Of a stretch of DNA of 64,000 nucleotides, positions 55,783 through 64,000 are shown one piece after another. Numbering within the stretch: position 1 is the stretch's first letter; each line of letters begins with the position of its first letter. Origin of the DNA: Mytilinidion resinicola (lineage: Eukaryota; Ascomycota; Dothideomycetes; Mytilinidiales; Mytilinidiaceae); NCBI RefSeq assembly GCF_010093595.1, contig NW_022985438.1, positions 1,574,785 to 1,638,784 on the forward strand. The letters run 5' to 3'. Below the pieces are notes generated by a model. It saw only the letters and a program-made list of their open reading frames with translations. It was not told where the DNA came from and made no database searches. Made by a program: the position numbers and the translations under genes.

Positions 55783-57169
55783 GATGCAGGTGATCTTAAG
55801 CCCAGAAGTATCGATATGCTAGAGCCATTGAGTAGGAGCCACCGATAGCGTGGGAATAATAACCGTTAGTGAACTCTTTTCAGTGAACCTGCCCTCGGTC
55901 ACGATTCGACGCGGTACAGGGGATAGCCCAAGGCATCCCCTATTGCAAGTTGTTTTCGTTGGATGGGCCAAGCCACAAGCAAAAGCGAAAACTCGACAGA
56001 CGAGGGCAGTAAAAGTATCTCTGGATAGGTAGCTTCACGATGAAGTTCATGAAATCAATGAAGGAATTGACGATGGACGGCAGGCTGATGGCAGACGAAA
56101 TGAATGATGCATGAGCTGCGTCCTAACGGCTAGCGGCGGTTCGGGAGCTTGGCAGCCAGTAATCACGTAATCTCATCTACCACTCTTCGCTCACTTATTC
56201 GAAGATCTTTACAAGTCGCTTCCGATGACCTTGACAGCTCAATAAGACGCAGTGTTTCTCATCAAGTACATTAGTCTAGTCTTACTGACTTGAAAGCTGG
56301 GATCATGAAATCAGTGGAACACCTCACAGCCTCGTGCAAGCTTCCATGCCGTAAAATATAACATCAAACCAGGGTAAAACTTAATACTTAGTCTTCGAGA
56401 CCACTATGTATTTGTTATGCATGAAGCAATTTGAAGACATTCATTGCATATATGTATGTACACAAAAATATTTGCACCGTCCTTCAAGCTTATATTTTAA
56501 GCAAAGTGCTTGTCAACAGTCGCCTTCATGTCTTTGGCAATCATCTGGTGTACCCTAGTCGTCGGCTGCACGAAGTTCATCCAGAGGTATTGATCAGCAT
56601 GTTTCCCGACCATGCAATCATTCCAGCTTGCATCACCGTCCCCATCACAGAAGCTAGTAAGTGGCTTGGTGAATCCATTCGCGGCTACTGGAAGTAAGCC
56701 AGGGCGTTTCAACCGTCAGCCACCGAAACCTAAAACATTTCATCGCTAGTTCATCACCAACGTAACAAGTGAGAAAGATGAAGATGACAGCATAATACGG
56801 CGACAGTCCGAGATATTAGCACACAGAGAATCTTATTCCAAAACCCCGCTGCCCCCAGGCCGATCTTGTGAAATATTCTACGTAGCGCCTCGGCGAAAGC
56901 TTCATTATGCCTACGAGAAGCAGATACGGAACATAAGCTCATTCTATACATCAATTATTTATCTTTCGTCAATTACATGGATTCCACGCGCCCTAGTATC
57001 TATGGCTAAGGGTTCGAATCCGGTCGTCCATGGCTCGTGTCAAAAGAAAATGAGTAGCTGGAACCATTCCATCGTTTATTCATCCAATCGTACCTACAGA
57101 CAGAGGAAAAACATGCGCAAGCTCCGATAAAAACACAAAACGTCCACCGACTCGACCAATGTCGTCGCC
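55783..57169. other. Intergenic, upstream of IML1
   Basis: 1.39 kb. No supported gene; short frames lack conserved features. A ggttcgaatcc element at 57013-57023 resembles a tRNA B-box but no tRNA can be folded around it. Confidence 0.4.
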
Positions 57170-60100
57170 TCAAGCCGCGAGCTCGTACTTCACCTTGAAC
57201 TCCATTCTGTTTTTGTCGAAGTCATGCTCATACGCGGCCACATCCTCGCAGTCCTCCGCACCTTCTCGGCGCAACGCCTCCCTGAGGGCCTCGAAGAAAC
57301 TCGGTATTATGGCTCGAACGGCATGCTGAATCCCAGAGCTGAAGATATCACCCCTCCATGTCTCGCATATTTGCCTCCGCGACTTCTCCACAAAAGCGTC
57401 AAACGCTTCACCAGGTCCAGCAGCAATTGCTCGACGTTCTCCTGTGGCCAAAGAAGCCCAAGTGCGCACCAAGCCACTGTGGAGATTGACGTGTCGTGAG
57501 CTGGGAGGTCCCGTGTTCGACGTGACGGATGGTAGACCAGTCATGTTGTCCTCGAAGCGACCGCGGATTCCAAAAACTTGGACGAAGTGTTCCGCCCTTG
57601 CGTCTCGGATCTGCTGCAGAGAACGCAAATTGACCTCTATGGGTGTACTAGGTATGAAGGAGGCAGGGCATCGTTCAAAGCCACAGTGAAGCACACTAGG
57701 ACCGAAAGGGGTCGAGAACGGGGGTAAGCCGCTGTGGATAGCCGCTAGCTCAGGGTTGATATCCTGATGATCTTCGCTAAGGAACGGAGTAAGGAGGATT
57801 GAGGCTACGACTGTCGTTGGAAGAGCTACCTGTGGATCGAGCACTGCGGTAGCGATCGGGTGATTGTGCCTAATATTCTTGAAAAAATTCTGCGCGGACG
57901 TACGAGCTTTTTGGTATGACAAGAGCCAAAAAACGAGGATCTGTACTCTTCCCATTACTTTCAGTTGGTCTTCTGGGACCCAAGCGTCCAGCAGCTCGAC
58001 TTCCTGAGAGAGACAAGCGGAGAGTTGCATCCAGAACCGCTCGGGTTCTCTGATGAGCGATTTAGGTCCACCGAGATCCTTTGGTATGAGTGGCGCATTG
58101 AACTCTCTGTAGATCAGGCCTGAGAAATTGTGGCGCCACAATGCGTCACCGGACCTATCCTTCAAGAGCTGACCAAGAAACAACGTCGTGACAGAGTGAA
58201 GAACTTTAGAAATCTTCATGGTTCGAATGAGAACTTCTGAAAAAGCGCCAGACTTAGAACCAAAGGACAGCAGTTGCATGAATCCTTTCATAGGATACGT
58301 TATGACGAAGCTGGCGACCCCGTTTTGCTCGAAGTCTTCGGCAGCCCAAATCAGTGCCTCGGAGAACGTCACCCATTCCCCAACTTCACTGAATGTTTGC
58401 CGGCACCTCGTAGACTTCAGCATATTAGCCAGCATCCAAAGGAATGTAGAACGTCGCTGGACAGCTTCGTTCTGTTCATCTGCCGAGGCATCCCCGTTCT
58501 GCAACATGGACCCGGCCCATGATTTCGTCTTCACAGTCTGCTCAAGAATCGTCATGAAAAGTTGAGATAGGCCTGATGCACCAGTTTGCAAACCACCTGT
58601 CAACGTGAGGTACAGCTGCTGATTGATGTACTTCTTGTTCGAACCTTCGTAAGCGAGACATGGGAGTATTCCGGAGAGCCGTTCCTTGTAAATGGAGAGG
58701 CCAGAGGGTCCGAGAAGAGCGCATTGAAAACACACGTTCTGGCTCGAGACAACTTCTAGATTTCTCGAAGAGCGCCCAGCGGCTAAAGGAAAATTGAGAG
58801 CGAAATCAGCAGTGTTTGCGGCAGTCTCCTCTTGCTCGAGGAACTTCAAGGAAATCGACATCACTTCTTCGTCGCCGCAGCAGACTAGACAATAGCCTTT
58901 GTATGAAGGAACATCGAAGTTTAGGTTGGCGAGAGCCAATGTTGAGTCCGAAGAAACAACCGCGGCTCGTCGAGCCCGATTGCTACTCCTCGCGAGTATT
59001 TCGGCAGTAAATCCAGAGTACTCAATCTCAGTCAACTGTCTTAGAGCGGCATCAACTAGTTGATTGCGCTTGCGCACTACTTGCACTTCCGGAGACGAGG
59101 AGAATGTCGCAATTCTTTCCTGGTAATGCTCTCGATTCTTAGCGTGTGCTTCTCGTAGGCGCTCCTGGAGATCTTTCTTCTGACTTAGAGTGATTCCCTC
59201 TTCGCCCATGCCCGAAATTATCTTAGCAGCTCCGGCTACATCCTCCAGCTGCGGAGTCACCTGCTGCGATTTGTGTTTGGCGATAAAGGGGCGAAGTTCT
59301 GCGATTCGACGTCGTATCTTAAAAGCAATACACAGGTTGTTGAAAGCTTCTTCTGCAAGCAGAGGGAAAAGTTCATCGTCGGGAAGAGCTGCTGCTTTGA
59401 CCAATTGATCAAGGTCAACATACACAGGGCCGTGATGAACCTTTTCCCATTCTGGTCCCAAGCTGACCCCCTTGGGGAGATTCCTGCGATATTCGTATTT
59501 GGGAACCGAAATGTCAAGGCTTTTGCAGTGTTGGAAAAATTCCCGTTCGTTTTTGAACTTGGTGATCTCATCCCAACTAGAAAGGTTTCTTGCTGAAGCT
59601 CTTGTGTTCAGAACGGAGAAACATCCCTTTGCAGCAATGATATAGATCCGACCTGTCTCGACTTCTTTGAACAGTATAAGAGTGTCATGTGAGTTCGCGA
59701 AAAACGAAATGCCAACCGAAATGTCCTATGTTCAACGTGATTAGCATATTCCGTCAAAATAGAAAGGGGTCAAAAACAGTTGCACAGATTCAGATTTACG
59801 CAATTAAATGAAAAGTAGGTAGGTTTTCTTACCGTTGTTTCCGGAGTACTGCCTCGCGAGCCTGTGATAAGAAATACCACGGGTATGCTCAATACGTCGT
59901 GCTCCATGGCAAGCTCTGCAAGCTGATTGACGTCGCTCCCGAACACTTGACCATCGGTTAATAGAAACCAGCAATCTGACTTCTGGATGCATTCCAAGGC
60001 CTCCTTCTTATTGAGGATAGAAGAAGGGGTGGTTCCACCATGATCAGCCTTCCACTTTATTGTGGAGAGACGTCTCGGAGCATCACATTCTTGACCCCAT

Positions 60101-60288
60101 TTTGCGACTCGAGCCTCTTGGTTTACCGGGACCGATTCTACGAAAACACGTTCGGAGTTTAGAACGCTGTTGCTGTTGAACCCTGCTGACCCAGACGCAT
60201 CAACAGCAAAAAAACTCCGCGAATTGAGAAACGAGGTATACTGAACCTGGATGTCGGATGGATCAGGTATAATCTTCCAAGACGTCAT
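57170..60288 (-). CDS. Large VWA-domain protein with two CxxC pairs, function unknown
   Basis: A predicted 1003-residue protein in two exons: 60288-59833 and 59725-57170 (107-base phase-0 intron, gtaaga...acatag). Residues about 25-150 form a von Willebrand factor A fold with a complete metal-ion-dependent adhesion site: DASGS in FFAVDASGSAGF, Thr in HGGTTPSSIL, Asp in WFLLTDGQVFG. After splicing the fold continues with VDISVGISFFANSHDTLILF. A charged helical region follows. Two Cys pairs about 50 residues apart (YCLVCCGDEE and VCFQCALLG, near residues 430 and 482) suggest a zinc-binding treble-clef or RING-like unit. The rest is helical with no recognised domain. No signal peptide. VWA domains bind partners through a metal ion; a link to ubiquitin or scaffolding is only a guess. 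Confidence 0.85.
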
Positions 60289-63200
60289 GACAGACAGATA
60301 GGTGCCTGGTAAGCGTTGAGAAGGAGAAGGTGCAGCGTGGTATTCCAGGCGCAGAGCGTCCGTTTATACATGAAAAAATGGAGATGGGATGGCTTCGATC
60401 GCGAAACAAGCCCAGTAATATATGAGCAGCCAATGACTCAGGCCCCTAGGGCTGAGTCGTTAGTTAGGTATTGCTTACCTTGGCCCTTGCTCTGCCGTCT
60501 CTGGGCTAAACTATATGGGTAAAATATCGGTCAAGTCATCGCATAGGAATCGCGGGCCTAGTACAGAACGATTTGTAAAGAATGCGCTGTATCATAAACC
60601 GCTCCTTCGTGGGACAAGTGCCTGGACTGCTGCCTTGGTTGCCGCCTTCGATTGCGGTGTGGTGTTGTAGTAGCGTAGACGCTTTACTTTCCCATGATTG
60701 AAATGGCCAGACGCTATGCCATATTAGAAGTATTCTCCAGCAATAGTTGTCCGACCGCGTCTATTTATCACGGTACGACCAGAAGAATAAACCCAAGCAA
60801 AGCTTAGAACCTGATTCTCAAACATTTTCATCCAGTTCTCTAAGGCTGTCTCGTTATGCTCAGGAATGTCAGCCTTATTAGACTGAGCTTCGTCATTCGC
60901 AGCTCTAATATTGTCCAATCAATTATACAGAGTTGTAAAGCTCCAGGGGAAAAGCTAGACGAACTCTATTACTGGTGCTCTAAGTACTGACCGAATCAGA
61001 ACCTACATCTGCAAGTGTTCTGCAAAGCGCTCATTCCATCGTCATCAGAAAATATATGTAAAAATCACATGCTCCAAAGGATCCCAGCATTTCCTTCCTT
61101 CCGTAATGCTGCAGTTGCCAGACGATACACTACCGTCCGCGGATACGGAGAGTTAGCCGACAGCCGGGAGCTAGCCTATCGGAAAGTTGCACTAGGTTTG
61201 CTGTTGTACGATGCTGCCCTCGAATCCTATTTGACCTAGTCTTAGAAAAGCGCAGAACAGGTCAAAATTCCCCTCTTTGAAGGTGACGGAGGTGGCTAGA
61301 TTCGGTGTGCTATAGGCCCGACCATCATATCACATTGAAGAATTGATGTGTGCCATTCTAGAGGATCGGCCGATCTTCGTGGTCGACACTGCCAATTTCA
61401 CTCACGAGACGGGTTCCCACATTATCGGCTGGCGGGAGTGCTGCCGGGCTAAGGCCAGACATCCTAGTTGAGCATCATGTCCAGAGAAGGCCTGTGGGCC
61501 TCTCGCGTTGAATACGGAGTGTGGGTGTAAGCGGTTGGAGCATCCGTGGGAGTTCAACAAATGCTCTTCAGCGATCCGACCCGTACCTCCAAGTATCTCA
61601 GATACTTCAGACCTGCCTTATTTTGGTACAGCATCAGATCTGATCGGAAGCTGTAAGAGATTCAGAGCCCCTACCCACGCAAACTTTCACTTACACAGAC
61701 CGGTTCTCGAACTTCCGACGGGCAGGGCAGCAAAGGACAGCCGATGGCGAAAATCGTCCGTGCAACCTTCTTTCAACGTGAGGTAGAGAGTGGTACAGGT
61801 TTTCCGTAAGGTCACACGCTATTGCTGGCATGTGGTGTGATGGAGAGACCTGCGTACAATCTGGGGAATGCGTCGAGAAGCAAACCTAGTTGCTAGATTG
61901 AGCGAAGGGTATGACAACAATGGGGAAGCGGGTCGAACAGCAGTCGCCGGAGCGGGTGGCTAATTTGGGTATGGCGTACCGTGCTGTAAGGCTGCGAGTG
62001 CTGAATTCGTGAGCTTCAGCGCTGCCCTGGTTGATAATGCAACTCTTTATGGGCGCGGATGTGGAGGGCTAGAGGCGGACACTGCAAGTGAGTTTGCAGT
62101 CGCATGATCCACTAAGTAGATGCTAAAATTGAAAAGATAATTGTACAGATCTGAAACAGAACAATCATCAATAAGAATGCGTGATGATAATACTTGCGAA
62201 GTCATCGCCAATGAATGTGAGGGACGGGTCGATGTAGCCAATGCACGTTTCTCGTTTCCCACTAGCAACATCGGCAACAGCATTGCAGAGATAATCGAAT
62301 TTTCCGGCTTGCAGATTTCTTCAAGCTGCGTCCCGGTTACCGGCGCGCTTAACAATCCCAGTCGCCACCTTTGCAGGTTACCTACCGCCATCCCACATTG
62401 TCGATGGCCCTGCACATTAGCAGCTACTAGAGCGCACATATTAACCGAAGAGGCGCTCAGCCCAAGTTTTTCCGGTGTCTTGTACAACAATTGTTTGTTG
62501 GCAACCCATCGTAGAGGCGTCATATCCGTGTATGCAGGTAGCGGTCCGTTGGAAAGTGAGAGCTCACCTTGTCGCCATCAGAGTCATGGCCATCCCCGTT
62601 TCGCAGCTCGTTGTACAACATGAGGTTGTTGGGCCCATCAGATACAGAATTGTCACCTCGGGCTGCTTCTCCGTAGCGAGCTGCGTGAGAGAGGTGATGC
62701 AAAGTCAATAGAGGTTATGTAGAGCCATGGGCAGCACGATGCGATTGGAAGCAAAGTGGGCACAAAGGTTCCATCTGGTCCCACTAGCCATCTTCTCCCC
62801 TTGGTGACGCTGTTCGCCCTGAGCATGCTCAGACTGGTGGTTGAGGGAGTAAATGTGACGAGTCTGAGCTCTCCAAAGAAAACGATTGGCTTCGACAACA
62901 CTGTGGAGACTTGGAGAATACGTACCAACATGGTGTCGGTAGCACTTTGCAGTGTGCCAAATTCGTGGGAGTCTGGGGCAAATGGTTATAAAGGAAGGTG
63001 GCTTGTGCCAACCATCGCAGCTTTCGTCTCCAGCTTTTCTTTCCAAATCCTGTCCATACTCACTTGTAGGCATTGTCATCTGCAAGCGAGCTATTTCCTG
63101 GTCGCATCTTTCTAGCAAACTTTGGAAAACTCGTCCGAATAGGAACGACCGCACTGCTCGTGGCAACCGCTCGTTCACTTCTCATCCGCCACTATCATTC

Positions 63201-63315
63201 CTCTCCGGTATTTCGAGCGACAAGAACTTCAAAGGTTTGATTTCTGTCATGTCGTCTGTTTCTTGCAGTCGAGGCTGACGTTCTGCTAGCCCTTTCCCTA
63301 CGGCACACATCTTCA
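60289..63315. other. Gene-poor 3-kb region
   Basis: No gene can be supported. Frames at 62047-62523 (minus, 158 codons) and 62705-63178 (minus) have odd composition and no recognised domain. A minus-strand ATG at 63192 opens about 41 plausible codons ending at a gtgagt donor, without a clear next exon. Could be degenerate sequence or rapidly evolving genes. Confidence 0.35.
60361..60368 (-). promoter_or_regulatory. TATA box of the VWA gene
   Basis: tataaacg on the minus strand, about 73 bases upstream of the ATG at 60288. Confidence 0.4.
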
Positions 63316-63552
63316 ATGTGCCAGTATGAGTCTATCTACTTCTCTTGCGGCCACAGCAGGCCTCGTCTGATCAAGCACTGCCACTTTGCACGCAACGACC
63401 CGAATCACCAATGCTTCGGAGCGTGGAGCATTAAGCGCGAATGGACCAATCCCCACGAGAACTGCGACATCTGTGTGAGGAGGGGTATGCCACAGTACGT
63501 CGCTACCGGTGTGCAGAAAGGCTATGATCCCAACTTCGCACCGAGCAGATAG
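63316..63552 (+). CDS. Small Cys-rich protein
   Basis: A single exon of 78 residues with an ATG start. Seven Cys and several His (MCQYESIYFSCGHSRPRLI, KHCHFARNDPNHQCFG, ENCDICVRRG) could form one or two zinc-binding sites (CxxY...CxH, CxxC). No signal peptide, so it is probably intracellular. Small proteins starting MCxY-x-x-CGH are common in Pezizomycotina but uncharacterised, as far as I recall. No neighbours help. Confidence 0.6.
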   Translation: MCQYESIYFSCGHSRPRLIKHCHFARNDPNHQCFGAWSIKREWTNPHENCDICVRRGMPQYVATGVQKGYDPNFAPSR

Positions 63553-64000
63553 GAGAGTGGGCAAGGCAAGAAAAGCTTGGGACGATAGTTACCAAGGCTA
63601 GCCAATGAGAGAAGGACAGTAGATAAGTGGAGGACTGTATGTCACATATAAGCGTATGGATTTCCAGGCGTTGTGAGTGTTTTGACGGCGGAAAGGATAC
63701 TGTATCACTCATGTTGGATTCTTGGGTAGCGGTGGTTTCCTGGAGGATGGTATGAGTTCATGACGAGCCACCAATTGACTGCGTTATGGGATGGTGACCA
63801 TGTATATGGGGCATCTTGTGCGATTATCAGTCTTGTTTGTAGATAGAATCCGTATTAGGCGGTCTATAACGAATGTTTAGTTCTTGGTTCTGGATATCAT
63901 TTTGCCCGGTGCTGATCTTGGCGACGATGTTGAAAGTTAATTGTATGACGACAATGGTTTGATAGGAAGTTCCTGAGTAAAAGGCGCTACACTTTGGATT
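63553..64000. other. Right-edge flank
   Basis: 448 bases downstream of the Cys-rich gene; nothing recognised before the window ends. Confidence 0.4.

Noticed and set aside
57005..57035. tRNA gene suggested by ggttcgaatcc
   Set aside because: Only 3 of 5 T-stem pairs form, and no A-box, anticodon arm or acceptor stem is found within 100 bases on either strand.
62047..62523. 158-codon minus-strand frame, loosely ankyrin-like (MTPLRW...)
   Set aside because: No repeat period, no second ankyrin signature, and the upstream frame does not join cleanly.

Overview
This is a filamentous ascomycete (Pezizomycotina) chromosome segment. The evidence is many short spliceosomal introns (about 47-107 bases, GTRNGT donors, CTRAY-like branch sites), roughly 50% GC, and the gene families: Clr5-domain protein, F-box proteins, S28 carboxypeptidase, secreted GPI-anchored proteins, DHA1 drug transporter, IML1, FNIP and DCC1. 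A Dothideomycete is my guess from the protein flavour; the sequence alone does not prove it.

Left third (1-32 kb), accessory in character: a partial F-box-like gene runs off the left edge. Next to it lie a stranded fragment of the ataxin-2/Pbp1 C-terminal region and a pair of diverged short repeats. Then come an FAD_binding_2 flavoprotein, an isochorismatase-like hydrolase, an acidic F-box protein, a secreted GPI-anchored PEBP-fold protein, a DHA1 MFS transporter, a small conserved-looking protein, a Baeyer-Villiger monooxygenase followed by a short-chain dehydrogenase, several small or disordered unknowns, an S28 secreted peptidase, a vacuolar-type alkaline phosphatase, a possible broken small gene beside a diverged tandem duplication, and a Clr5-domain gene with a suspicious in-frame stop.

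Right two thirds (32-60 kb), core housekeeping: DCC1 and a 1534-residue RhoGEF are divergent from a shared 446-base promoter. CCT1 and cytosolic prolyl-tRNA synthetase are divergent from a 413-base promoter. A folliculin-interacting-protein/Lst4-like gene and IML1 (GATOR1/SEACIT scaffold), both in TORC1 nutrient signalling, are neighbours on the same strand. They are followed by a 1003-residue VWA protein with a complete MIDAS and two CxxC pairs that I cannot assign. The last 3.7 kb hold only one small Cys-rich gene.

Twenty-one protein-coding genes are called with confidence of at least 0.5. Exon structures were worked out by hand from splice signals, reading phase and family conservation. 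Three introns are hidden because they lack stops in the host frame (in the BVMO, SDR and CCT1 genes), and one in prolyl-tRNA synthetase is a GC-AG intron. I found no rRNA, CRISPR array, intact transposon or convincing tRNA. I saw no evidence for a wholly new multi-gene system; the best candidates for undescribed biology are the VWA protein, the apparent GEF plus GAP-like layout of the RhoGEF, and the small gene with an internal TAG.
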